Of a stretch of DNA of 64,000 nucleotides, positions 53,697 to 62,755 are shown one piece after another; the first letter of the stretch is position 1, and the number at the start of each line of letters is the position of its first letter. The translations under genes and the position numbers were made by a program. The DNA comes from Herbaspirillum sp. (GTDB lineage: Bacteria; Pseudomonadota; Gammaproteobacteria; Burkholderiales; Burkholderiaceae_D). Under the pieces are notes generated by a model. That model searched no databases, was not told where the DNA came from, and saw only the letters and a list, made by a program, of their open reading frames with translations. Location of the stretch: NCBI GenBank assembly GCA_028292625.1, contig JAQGLY010000061.1, positions 62,001 through 126,000 of the forward strand. The letters are read 5' to 3'.

Positions 53697-56426
53697 ATGC
53701 CGGGTACGGTCGGCCATAGCCAATACTTCAATCACACTTTGTTTCCATCCCCTGCAAGTGGACTTTCCCGCGCACCGCTATCGGCCGCGCAGACCGTCCA
53801 TGCGCAGGACCATAGACAGCTTCGCTACGCCGGGCTGCCCGCTTCGGCTTTGCGGCTCACCTTGTCGACAGCGCCCAGGCGCCCCGCCAAATCCAAGCGC
53901 GCCGCGGACATGTCGGCGATGGCGAACATCCCGCGTGTCTCGCGTTCAGGCATCTCCACTGCGACGATATCATCCGCGGCCAGCGCCCTCGACCGCCTCG
54001 GCGCCAGCCCCGCCGTGCTGGAAGCATCAGCCATTCTGAAACCGCCCAGGCAACGCAAGAATCCCGCGCAAAAAGCAGTCAGGCGCTATCTCTACGCCAC
54101 GCAAGCAAGGCCGCTGCCCAAGCATTTCATCAAAAATACCGGCGCCGTCGTCAACTTGCTGCACAACGATCTCGAAAGCAAAGGCCCCTCGCAAAGCCTG
54201 CGCTCCGCATCTTATAGCCGGGCCGCCGGCGCTTGCTGCAACGACGCGGCGCTGGAACGTTTTTTGTCGTACGTCGCAAACGAGATCGGCGTGTCAGGCA
54301 GCGACATCGACGCCGGCTACGCCAGACGGATGCTGCGGCAGACCCTGCGCGGCTTGATCGAATCGCCGGACGAGGCCATGCCGTTTGCCATCGCCGACTA
54401 CGATTTCTTGCGCGCGGCCCGGCGACAGCAATCGGTCGCCGGCGTGCACCAGGAATTCATCGCGCATCTGAAAGCCATCATGCCCGATCTGACCAGCGCC
54501 GCCGCGAGCTGGCTGGGTGAGGAACTGTTGGCGCAATACGAGCCCGTCGCGCAACGCCGCGATGTGCCGGATACCTGCATATACGGCGGACTGGAATGGG
54601 CCAACATTCAGGCCGGCATCGACACCGCCGCCGCACTCGGCATCGATGCCGCCGCCCGTCCGTACGAAGAACTGATCGCGCTGGCGAAAAACATCGACGC
54701 CGCCGCCCATGCATCGGCCGGCCTGGGCGCCGCCTTCCTGGCGCCGCAAGCCGCGGCGGCGTTGCGCTATGCCGACGCCGAGGGCCGCATCGACCTGCGC
54801 AGCGGCCGCGGCATCGACCCGCTGGATGATGCGCCGACCCTGCTTGAAACGGCGCTGCAGACACTGGATCGGAAACGCACCGAGCTGCGTCGGCAGGAAT
54901 TGGCGCCGCTGCTCAAAGCACAGGAGTTTCTGGTGCGTCCCACACCTGATCGGCACAAAACAGCAGAAAAGATCTTGCGCGATCTGGGACTCGAACCGAC
55001 CGCCATCGGGCACGCCCCGCCGCTGACGCGGCAGGCGATCGACGCCTGCCTGTCGGACCGGTCGTTGCTGCAGTTCTATTTGGACGGCTGCCATCGGGGA
55101 CTGTTCCAGGCGCTGGCCGAAGCGGGCCGGCAGCCGCGCGATTTACCCGACCTGGATGCGCTTTACGACAGCGAATTCTCCGCCTATTTCGAACAACTGA
55201 CGCAGGCCATGGCGACCCTGATCGCCGCCGCTGTCGAACGCCTCGACGCGGACGATTATCTGTTCTGGAACAATTATCCCGCGCGCTTGCTGCAAACCAG
55301 AATCGGTTTCACGGAACAGGTCCCGCTGGCCTCGGCCAATTTCGGCGGCGGTCCGCTGTTTACCTACCGAACCACACAGCTGGCAGGTACAAAAGCCCTG
55401 CTGTTTGCGGTCGGAGACGACGAAAGCACGCGGTTTTACCAGGTATCGTTCGACGCATCCAATGCCGGCGTCCTGCACAGGATAAAACCGGGCGCAGAAG
55501 GGATAGACGGTTTCATTTCAGCTCACAGGGATGCCTTTTTCGATTCGGACGCGCTGGCGCAGGTTCCCGAACACACGCGATCCCTGGCCTGCGACACGCA
55601 GCAATTGGCCGCTTTCGATGACAGCCCGGGCAACACCGCGCAGCGCGCGCGCAAAGCGGCCGCCGCCCTCAATGCATTTGCGCGCGACGAATGGCATGCG
55701 CTCGGCTATCGGATCAGCGTGCATGAGCAAAACATGCATGAGATACGTGGGTTTCTACTGGGCCTGATCCCGTTTTACGACTGCGGCGATGCGATCCGGA
55801 ACCGCCCGGACGAGGCGCCGCTGCCGTGCGCGATCGATGCGGCCGGACTGATGCCGCTGACGTCGACGCTGGCGCGCGGCGGCAGATTGCTGATGAATTT
55901 GAGCAAAAAATTGCCGCCGGCCATGACGCGCGAAATCGGTGCGGTCGTTACCAAGGGATTGTCGCGCCGCACCGTAGGCGGCGGCCGGCATGTCGCAATC
56001 CGCGGTGCTCGGCGCGGGGGAGACCATTGCCGGCCGCGTCGGCCTGGATTTGATCGGACTGGCCGATCCCGGCTTCGAAACGCTATACAGAGTTCACAGC
56101 GGCCTGGGCAGGATAATCGCCACGCAAATCAAAAAACGCTCTGCGTTACTGAACATTCTGAACGGCGACCGGCGCACGCAGCCGCTTGCGGCCTTGCTGG
56201 AAAAACAGAGAGAACTGCCATTCTGGTACGACGCCCCACGCGAAGCCTGGTACTCGCGGGAAAACGGCAACGATGCCGCAAGCCTGCCGGCGATGGTCTG
56301 TGCCGCGCCCGCCGCCGATGGCCTCTGCGCCAAATTCGTCCGGCTGAATCCGCTGACGCGCAAAACCTTCGGCCCCTATATGGCGCCGAGTTCGGATGCC
56401 GCCGGCACGCTGCGCACCCTGCATAA
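53697..56426 (+). CDS. Giant deaminase-toxin-like protein A, N-terminal part (frame broken near 55,980)
   Basis: The frame runs 909 codons, but only about the first 760-770 look authentic; after about residue 775 the sequence becomes Arg/Gly-rich nonsense that overlaps the next frame. An AGGAAAA ribosome-binding site precedes the ATG. Residues 1-50 are a non-signal leader (MPGTVGHSQYFNHTLFPS). A mostly helical region (about 120-480) follows, with YDFLRAAR near 235 and IYGGLEWANI near 297, both matched in protein B. Next come an alpha/beta stretch (DDYLFWNNYPARLL, RFYQVSFDAS) and LLGLIPFYDCGDAI near 690. The continuation is encoded at 55990-58380; together they would give a protein of about 1,560 residues. 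Call: large putative secreted effector or toxin. Confidence 0.7.
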   Translation: MPGTVGHSQYFNHTLFPSPASGLSRAPLSAAQTVHAQDHRQLRYAGLPASALRLTLSTAPRRPAKSKRAADMSAMANIPRVSRSGISTATISSAASALDRLGASPAVLEASAILKPPRQRKNPAQKAVRRYLYATQARPLPKHFIKNTGAVVNLLHNDLESKGPSQSLRSASYSRAAGACCNDAALERFLSYVANEIGVSGSDIDAGYARRMLRQTLRGLIESPDEAMPFAIADYDFLRAARRQQSVAGVHQEFIAHLKAIMPDLTSAAASWLGEELLAQYEPVAQRRDVPDTCIYGGLEWANIQAGIDTAAALGIDAAARPYEELIALAKNIDAAAHASAGLGAAFLAPQAAAALRYADAEGRIDLRSGRGIDPLDDAPTLLETALQTLDRKRTELRRQELAPLLKAQEFLVRPTPDRHKTAEKILRDLGLEPTAIGHAPPLTRQAIDACLSDRSLLQFYLDGCHRGLFQALAEAGRQPRDLPDLDALYDSEFSAYFEQLTQAMATLIAAAVERLDADDYLFWNNYPARLLQTRIGFTEQVPLASANFGGGPLFTYRTTQLAGTKALLFAVGDDESTRFYQVSFDASNAGVLHRIKPGAEGIDGFISAHRDAFFDSDALAQVPEHTRSLACDTQQLAAFDDSPGNTAQRARKAAAALNAFARDEWHALGYRISVHEQNMHEIRGFLLGLIPFYDCGDAIRNRPDEAPLPCAIDAAGLMPLTSTLARGGRLLMNLSKKLPPAMTREIGAVVTKGLSRRTVGGGRHVAIRGARRGGDHCRPRRPGFDRTGRSRLRNAIQSSQRPGQDNRHANQKTLCVTEHSERRPAHAAACGLAGKTERTAILVRRPTRSLVLAGKRQRCRKPAGDGLCRARRRWPLRQIRPAESADAQNLRPLYGAEFGCRRHAAHPA
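55975..56020 (+). other. Frame-change zone splitting giant protein A
   Basis: The upstream authentic frame has register 0 and the downstream authentic frame register +1. The downstream frame is closed by TAG at 55975-55977, so the switch must lie after it. A five-G run at 56016-56020 and repeated GGC triplets are likely slip sites. Either a real one-base insertion, a sequencing error or programmed slippage could explain it. Confidence 0.75.
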
Positions 56427-58380
56427 ACTGGAGCATGCCTATCCATGCCAGCCGTTTTCCGAACCCTACGGCAGCGGCATCGCCTATGCGCTGCCGCCGG
56501 ACACGGAAATCTTCCATCTGCGTGCGTTGAGCGACCGCTACGAGGGCGTGGAAGTATTCGAAATCGACCGCAGGCTGTACGCGGTGGACACCCGGTTCGG
56601 TTCGCCCGAATTGCTGCCGCTGAACGATCTGCTGGCCCGCCGCGCCGAGGCCGGCCTGTGCCGCATCGTTCGCAACCGGCGCGCACGCTCCTGCGGATTC
56701 CTGGTCGAAGACATTACCGCCGGCCGCGCCGTGGCGGGATATGAGAAATACCTGATCGCGTTCCGGCAAGGCAAAAACCATATCGTCCAGTTCGGGCCGC
56801 GAGCCAACAGCGTGATCGCCGGCGAGTCCATGACCGTGACGCGGAAGACGCCGTCGCTCCGGTATAAAGGCCGGGTGGAAGGCCTGATCTTTCTGCCGGA
56901 GACATCGTACAGAGTTCAAAAAAACAATCGCCGGCTGGTCTTGCGCGCGATGAAAGACGACGACGCCCGCGTGCGCCAAATCGATCTGTCGGCGCCGTTC
57001 GAGCCGCTTTCCGGCCGGCTGCTGCCGTACGAAGACGGCATCGAGAACGGGATTCGGGCTGTCGAGTTTTCGGTAGTCAACGGGCGCCACACATTCAGCT
57101 ATCGCGCCGTATTCGGCAGTTGCCCCGCCGCCGGCCGGGACGCGCAGGCGGGGATGATCCGGGTCGACGAAAACGTGTATTACCGCTTCGACCTCCCGGT
57201 GGCGGTCGGCAGCGGCGAGGTATCGCTGACACGCGCGACAGATCTGGAAATAGCGGCCTATCTGGAGCACCAGAAACGGCTGCTCGGCGCGCTGCCGAAC
57301 CCCGACCAGGTGCAGGTCGAACTCAGCGAGACCAATGCAAAACGCATGATCCGCGTTTTCCGGGTCTATACACCGGATCAGTTCACCTCCTTGATCGACC
57401 GTCTGGCCGCCGTGCCGAATCGCGATAAAAGCGAAGTCATGTCCGCACTGGACGCTTATCTCGCAAGCCCTCGCGACAGCGCTGCCCTGGCCTCCTATCC
57501 AGACCTGAGATCGGCGGTCGACAAGCTGATCGGCGATCAATTCCACAGCGTGCAAAGTATCGACGCCTTCCGCAGGGGATTGACCCTCGGTCTCAATCGG
57601 AAAGCGGGCAGACAGGTGATGCACGGATTGGCGATGGAAGCAGAGGATCTGGAAGAACCGCTGCGGATCTATACCGAGCTGTTTCCTGGGATGACAGCCG
57701 TCTTGCGCGACGCCGAACCCATCCGAAACCTGAAAAGCGCGGATGCCGCGGACATATGGCGCGCGCTGTCGACCGCATTCCAGCGCGTGTTCGGCAAGCG
57801 AAACGTCGCTTACGCGGAGGTCCGGGTCCTGGCGGCGGATGGTCGCCTGCGCACCAAATATTATTTCAGCGTTTCCGGCAAGCCGGATGCCAGGATCAAA
57901 CAGTTTGAGCCTGAAATCATCAAGATCCGCCCCGACCGGACGCATATCGACGTCGACGCGCCGAGCCGGGCCGGGCAGCTTCATCGGCTGGAACTGTTCC
58001 GTTCATCCGGCGATCAGGAACCGCTGCCCATTCTGCGCGATCTGGACGGACTGAACCGGCCGCAGGAGCGGCGCTACGATTCCGAATACAAGATCTTGAC
58101 CGCGATCATGCGGGATCATCCCAATTCCGCGGACCTGCTGGGCGTCAAGATGGTATCGCGCTACGCCTTTTGCGTGTCGTGTACAACGGCATGCGCGATT
58201 TTTTCGCATCACTATGCGGCGCCGATGGAGTTCGTGCATTTTTCGCCCAGTCCGAGATTCCGGGAAAGCGCGCCCAAGGCGATTCCGGGGCCGACCGTCG
58301 TTGCGCTTCCCATTCTCGCCGACGCGTCCAACGACGCGGTGAATGTTTATCGATACCTTCAAGGCCGGCGCGCGCCTTGA
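55990..58380 (+). CDS. Giant deaminase-toxin-like protein A, C-terminal part with deaminase domain
   Basis: The frame gives 796 residues from ATG 55990, which lacks a good ribosome-binding site, so it is best read as the continuation of the preceding frame. The end matches bacterial toxin deaminases of the BURPS668_1122-like type. Strands around RVFGKRNVAYAEV (residues 599-611) and KYYFSVSG are followed by D697-S698-E699 (RYDSEYKIL). Then, 29 residues after the Glu, comes C728-V-S-C731, with FVHF as a final strand. The Glu and the two Cys fit the catalytic proton shuttle and zinc ligands; Asp takes the usual His/Cys place. The Pro that normally precedes the first Cys is Phe. A 70-residue tail follows the domain. 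Confidence 0.72.
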   Translation: MSQSAVLGAGETIAGRVGLDLIGLADPGFETLYRVHSGLGRIIATQIKKRSALLNILNGDRRTQPLAALLEKQRELPFWYDAPREAWYSRENGNDAASLPAMVCAAPAADGLCAKFVRLNPLTRKTFGPYMAPSSDAAGTLRTLHKLEHAYPCQPFSEPYGSGIAYALPPDTEIFHLRALSDRYEGVEVFEIDRRLYAVDTRFGSPELLPLNDLLARRAEAGLCRIVRNRRARSCGFLVEDITAGRAVAGYEKYLIAFRQGKNHIVQFGPRANSVIAGESMTVTRKTPSLRYKGRVEGLIFLPETSYRVQKNNRRLVLRAMKDDDARVRQIDLSAPFEPLSGRLLPYEDGIENGIRAVEFSVVNGRHTFSYRAVFGSCPAAGRDAQAGMIRVDENVYYRFDLPVAVGSGEVSLTRATDLEIAAYLEHQKRLLGALPNPDQVQVELSETNAKRMIRVFRVYTPDQFTSLIDRLAAVPNRDKSEVMSALDAYLASPRDSAALASYPDLRSAVDKLIGDQFHSVQSIDAFRRGLTLGLNRKAGRQVMHGLAMEAEDLEEPLRIYTELFPGMTAVLRDAEPIRNLKSADAADIWRALSTAFQRVFGKRNVAYAEVRVLAADGRLRTKYYFSVSGKPDARIKQFEPEIIKIRPDRTHIDVDAPSRAGQLHRLELFRSSGDQEPLPILRDLDGLNRPQERRYDSEYKILTAIMRDHPNSADLLGVKMVSRYAFCVSCTTACAIFSHHYAAPMEFVHFSPSPRFRESAPKAIPGPTVVALPILADASNDAVNVYRYLQGRRAP

Positions 58381-58401
58381 CTTCAAGCAGGGAGAATCCT
58401 T

Positions 58402-61400
58402 ATGCATGGCACGGTCAATTACGCACAGCCATACAATGGCGCTATATCGCAGGGCATCGCGTCGCCGACCTCGCCCGCTCCGCAATGGCGCGCGCCGGCG
58501 GCGCCGACCGCTACCGCGGGCACGCGCATGCGCTATGCGAACCGAAGCGGTGGGCGCAATTTCAGCTTATCGACCAAATCGTCCCGGCCCAGCGAAACAT
58601 TGCGCGATAGCGTTGCGCCGGTTCCCGCGCCGGGTGCGGCTTTGGTCAAGCGGTCGCCGTCCGCGAATGCGGCGCTGCGCGGCGTGAACGAATTTCTGGT
58701 CCGGCAAAACATACCCGGCGCCGAGCGCTTGTCCATCGCCGAGACCTTGACGCAATTGCATGCGCTGCTGCATGTCGATTCCAGCGCACCCGCGCCTTCT
58801 TTTATCGCCGGCGCACTGCCGCAATCGGACCATCTCCGCATGCTGATCGGACATCTGGCGACCGCGCGCGGCTTTGAAGCGCCCGCTACCGATGCCGGCA
58901 TACGGATCGACGATGCCTATCAACGCGGACTGGTCGCGCAGGCGCTGCTGACATTGGTCTCCCGGGAACAAGCGGCCAATCAAATGCAGGTCGGCGACTA
59001 TTCCTTTCTGAAGGCGATTCGCGCAACGGCGCCGATCGATTTGATCGACAAGAGTTTCTCGATGGCGCTGTTGCAACGGTTGGGGCGGATGACGCCGGAG
59101 GTCGCGGACTGGACGGCGGCCCTGATCCTGCAACAGCTGCATCCCACGCTGGCGCGCACCGACACGCCTTCAAATACCGTTTACGGCGATACGGAATGGG
59201 CCGATCTGGCCTTTGCCATCGATCTGCTCGGCGCCTACGGGCTCGATCATGGCCAGTTCAGCCATGGCGAACTGCGCGATCTGGCCGAACAGACCATTGC
59301 CGGGGCCAAACTGAACGACCGGGCGGCCCGGGAAATCTGGCGGATGCAGATACCGACGGCGCTATGGTTTGCGCACGCGAACGGCGCGCTCGACCTGACG
59401 ACGCAGAATATCGAAAAGGAAGGCATGGCCGGATTCGCGGTCCGCTACCTGGACCGTCATCGCGTCAAAGCATGGCGACAGCAACTGGACCGATTGCGCG
59501 AAGCGGTGGAGACGCTTGAAAAGCCTTACCGGTCGCGCGAAGCAATTGCCGCCGATATTGCGCAAACCGGTCCGGATCTGCCGCCGCCGCACCAACACGA
59601 ACAATGTGTTCCGCCGCGGCCCATTGCCGATCTGGAGCGGGCAGTCGACGGCGAATGGACCATCGTCAATGAATACCACATCGATGCCTTTTCCGACGTT
59701 CTGGCGACGGCGCTCAACCGCAGCGACGCACAAACCCGGCGCGACTGGGGTACCGGTGAATTAACCATTCTGCATCCGACCTTGATCCGGGTTTCCAGAA
59801 AATCGCCGGACAGCGCGATTGTCAGGGACGAGCTGACTGCCGATATCGGAACGATCGTTCGAACCAGGCTCCTCGGCGCGACTCGTTACTACGCCGTTTC
59901 GGCCATGGGAGAACCGATCTCCGCAATGTCCGGCCCGCAGGACACGCTCAGGAAATTCGTCACGGAGACGCCGCAAAGGTTTCTGGCCCGTCCCATGCCG
60001 ATGCAGCGCGAGAACGCCCCGGCATACCTGTTCATGGATGCATCGTTTGCCGAATCGCCCAATATCGAAGGGAGCAAGGAAGCGCGCGCATTAGCCGTTT
60101 CGCAAAAACTGATGGGGCGCGCCGCCCATGCCGGCCCCATCGATAGCACGCCCTTTCTGCTGGCGGCAAAAAGGGAAAGGCAAGCGCTGATGCCATTTTC
60201 AGCCTGCTTCACACCGGCCGCGGGAGATCTGCTGGAAGCGCGGGCCACGCCATGCGGGATCGCGCTGGAGCGGAACGATATGAATATGATGCGCCATGGG
60301 AATTCGCAACAGCAGTTGGAAAACGGTCTTCAATATCTGCTCGGCAGGGAGATTGGGCGCAAGGTGCTGGACGAGGCAGAAGCGCGCTTCAAGGAACAGC
60401 TTTTCCATAGCGCCGGCCGCCCCGCAAAACAGCGGTCCAGGAAACTGGCAGAACTCCTGCACGATATGCGTGCGGCGGCAACCCGGCCCTTCGATTTTCT
60501 GTCGGCCGCTCCAGTCGACAATGTCCGGATCGCAGCGGACCAGTCCCCGCCGAACGATTTTTCGGAGGACCTGCTGAGGATGCTGGGAAACAAGCCGTCG
60601 ATCGAACGCATACGCCAAAAGCTGAATCTGTTTGCCGGACGGCGATTGCGGTTTTCGTCCGCAATCGGCTGGCAGACCGACCATGCCGTTCCGGATGCGG
60701 CAGGGTTGGGCCGCGATGAGCGGGTCAGGGATATCGCCGGCGCGGACCATGTGCTGCTCAGGCAGATTCGGCCTGCGCAGCGAGAGGGACCGCACACCGC
60801 TCTCTATGCCCGCGTCAATCCGTATAACCATGCGGTCTTCGGTCCGGCGATCGTCGCCGGCGCGGACGGTCGTCTGCGTTCGGTCATGGCGGCGCCGGCC
60901 ATCCCATCGATTGCGCTGAACAGCGCGGCGAAGATCGGACGGCGCTTCATCATCGCCGGGCGCGCGGAGGTGCGGCAAATACACGACACCGAGCAGCAGG
61001 CGCGCGGCATTTTCACCTTCGATCTGAACGGACGGATTTATCAGACCGACTTGTTCGATTTCACACCGCAGCTGCGCCTGTTGGACCAACTGCGACGGCC
61101 ATCCGGGCCGGTCCCGTATTGCCGCGGCGAACGCTCGCTGCGCTTGCCCGGAAAAGGCAGGATATGCGAAAACACCCAGCAATTCCTGGATAGCCATCAG
61201 CGGGCCGGCCGTCGGATAAACCATCCGGGCCACTACATACAGGCCGCGCCGGTCTGGCCGTCGCGGCCGGAACGTCCGCGCCGCGAAGCCACCATTTTCT
61301 TTGCGGAAAATACCGGCTCCCTGGATAACAATAACGCGGCGATCGTCGACCAATTCATGCTGCGCGGCCAGCGGCGCGGCAATCCCGACATCGATTTTCC

Positions 61401-62703
61401 CTACGAAAGCATGCCCACCGGGACGCGCAGCTTTCCGAACGTCGCGCCTCTGCCGGAGCAGATCCGGGCGCGCCTGATCGTTGAAGACGGCGAACGCCCG
61501 ATGATCGAATATTTTCTGGAAAGCGATTTTTGCGAGGGTACCAGCCGAAGCGCGTCGGCGCAGGTAAGGACCCGCATCAGAAGGGATTTCCGTTCGCGGC
61601 GGCTGCCGGACGGCAGCATCGAAGGCTTGCTCGAGATCGCTCCGAACACTTATTATCGCTTCGCGTTGCCGGATGCGCCGGACGCCGCGGAAATCATGCT
61701 GCGGCCGGAATCGGAGCGCGCGGTCATCGACGATTTCACCGCCGCGGCGACCGTCGAGCCGCTGGTGCGCAACGACAGCGCCGAATTCTCCGTGGAACTC
61801 GAAGAACGCTATGCGCCTATCATCATCGATATCGTGTTCAGATGGGGCAACGCGGCGCGCGTGATCGACGCCATCAAAACGGCGATGCGGCGCAGCGCCG
61901 CGAGCGGCGATCCGGCAAGCGCTTCATCGGCGCTGGAGAATTATCTGGTGAACTACGATGTCAACGCGCCCGAGCCGCCTTCCGGCCCGATTCTGGCGGA
62001 ACTCGATCTCGGACTGACCGAGATCATGCGCATGGTCAGCGACACGCATGCGTTCCGCAACCAGCTGCGCGACAATTATCGACGGCAGCGGGACAACGTG
62101 GATTTTGCCGAGGTGAGGATTCCGCAGTGGCCGGCGCAGGATGCGATGCCGGAGGTGGAAGCCGAACGCATGGAGCTGGAGATGGCCAGCACGCTGACGC
62201 TGTTGTCCGATGTCTTTCCCGCGCTCGATTTCAGCACCATGTGGGCGCCGCAAACGCGATCCCGCCTGGCGATCATGCACAATGAATTCGAACGTGTGTT
62301 CGGGGGCAGGAATTTCGCCATCGCGGTGGTCCAGCCCGTCGAGGGACCCAGGCGCGTGTATTGCAGCACGTCCGGCACGGTGTCGGCATTCACCGCCCCT
62401 CCCGGGCTCACGCTGGTGCGCGACGTGCCCGCCGTCGAGAATCCGCCGATGCCGCACATTCCGAATCTGACCAAGATATTTTCAAAGCAATCGCGCGCGC
62501 TCGATACGGAACGCGTCATCTTCATCAGATTGCAGGAAGATTTTCCAAGCGGCAACGAGATCGCATCGGTAACGCTTTATTCGCGGCTGGACTTTTGCCA
62601 CTCCTGCACGTTTTGCTGTATCTATTTCGCGGAAAGGTATCCGAACGCGACGATGAATTTTCTGTATTTTCCTGGCCGGAGAACAAGAACTTCGCTGAGT
62701 TGA
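58402..62703 (+). CDS. Giant deaminase-toxin-like protein B
   Basis: The intact 1,433-residue paralogue of protein A starts 21 bases after it with an AGGGAG ribosome-binding site. The leader MHGTVNYAQPYNGAISQG parallels that of A, and residues 1-75 are rich in Ser, Thr, Pro and Ala without a signal peptide. Shared landmarks are DYSFLKAIR near 199, VYGDTEWADL, ALMPFSACFTPAAGD and NTYYRFALPDAP. The C-terminal deaminase-like domain has RVFGGRNFAIAVV (1298-1310), D1368-T1369-E1370 (ALDTERVIF) and C1399-H-S-C1402 with YFAERYPNATMNFLYF behind it. The Glu-to-Cys distance is 29, the same as in A. The protein ends right after the domain. No membrane segment is evident. Likely role: effector or toxin that deaminates nucleic acid or nucleotides in a target cell. 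Confidence 0.75.
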   Translation: MHGTVNYAQPYNGAISQGIASPTSPAPQWRAPAAPTATAGTRMRYANRSGGRNFSLSTKSSRPSETLRDSVAPVPAPGAALVKRSPSANAALRGVNEFLVRQNIPGAERLSIAETLTQLHALLHVDSSAPAPSFIAGALPQSDHLRMLIGHLATARGFEAPATDAGIRIDDAYQRGLVAQALLTLVSREQAANQMQVGDYSFLKAIRATAPIDLIDKSFSMALLQRLGRMTPEVADWTAALILQQLHPTLARTDTPSNTVYGDTEWADLAFAIDLLGAYGLDHGQFSHGELRDLAEQTIAGAKLNDRAAREIWRMQIPTALWFAHANGALDLTTQNIEKEGMAGFAVRYLDRHRVKAWRQQLDRLREAVETLEKPYRSREAIAADIAQTGPDLPPPHQHEQCVPPRPIADLERAVDGEWTIVNEYHIDAFSDVLATALNRSDAQTRRDWGTGELTILHPTLIRVSRKSPDSAIVRDELTADIGTIVRTRLLGATRYYAVSAMGEPISAMSGPQDTLRKFVTETPQRFLARPMPMQRENAPAYLFMDASFAESPNIEGSKEARALAVSQKLMGRAAHAGPIDSTPFLLAAKRERQALMPFSACFTPAAGDLLEARATPCGIALERNDMNMMRHGNSQQQLENGLQYLLGREIGRKVLDEAEARFKEQLFHSAGRPAKQRSRKLAELLHDMRAAATRPFDFLSAAPVDNVRIAADQSPPNDFSEDLLRMLGNKPSIERIRQKLNLFAGRRLRFSSAIGWQTDHAVPDAAGLGRDERVRDIAGADHVLLRQIRPAQREGPHTALYARVNPYNHAVFGPAIVAGADGRLRSVMAAPAIPSIALNSAAKIGRRFIIAGRAEVRQIHDTEQQARGIFTFDLNGRIYQTDLFDFTPQLRLLDQLRRPSGPVPYCRGERSLRLPGKGRICENTQQFLDSHQRAGRRINHPGHYIQAAPVWPSRPERPRREATIFFAENTGSLDNNNAAIVDQFMLRGQRRGNPDIDFPYESMPTGTRSFPNVAPLPEQIRARLIVEDGERPMIEYFLESDFCEGTSRSASAQVRTRIRRDFRSRRLPDGSIEGLLEIAPNTYYRFALPDAPDAAEIMLRPESERAVIDDFTAAATVEPLVRNDSAEFSVELEERYAPIIIDIVFRWGNAARVIDAIKTAMRRSAASGDPASASSALENYLVNYDVNAPEPPSGPILAELDLGLTEIMRMVSDTHAFRNQLRDNYRRQRDNVDFAEVRIPQWPAQDAMPEVEAERMELEMASTLTLLSDVFPALDFSTMWAPQTRSRLAIMHNEFERVFGGRNFAIAVVQPVEGPRRVYCSTSGTVSAFTAPPGLTLVRDVPAVENPPMPHIPNLTKIFSKQSRALDTERVIFIRLQEDFPSGNEIASVTLYSRLDFCHSCTFCCIYFAERYPNATMNFLYFPGRRTRTSLS

Positions 62704-62755
62704 CGGCGGCAGCCGGCTGACATCGTTGCGAGACGCCTGTAAGCTTGTCATCGCC

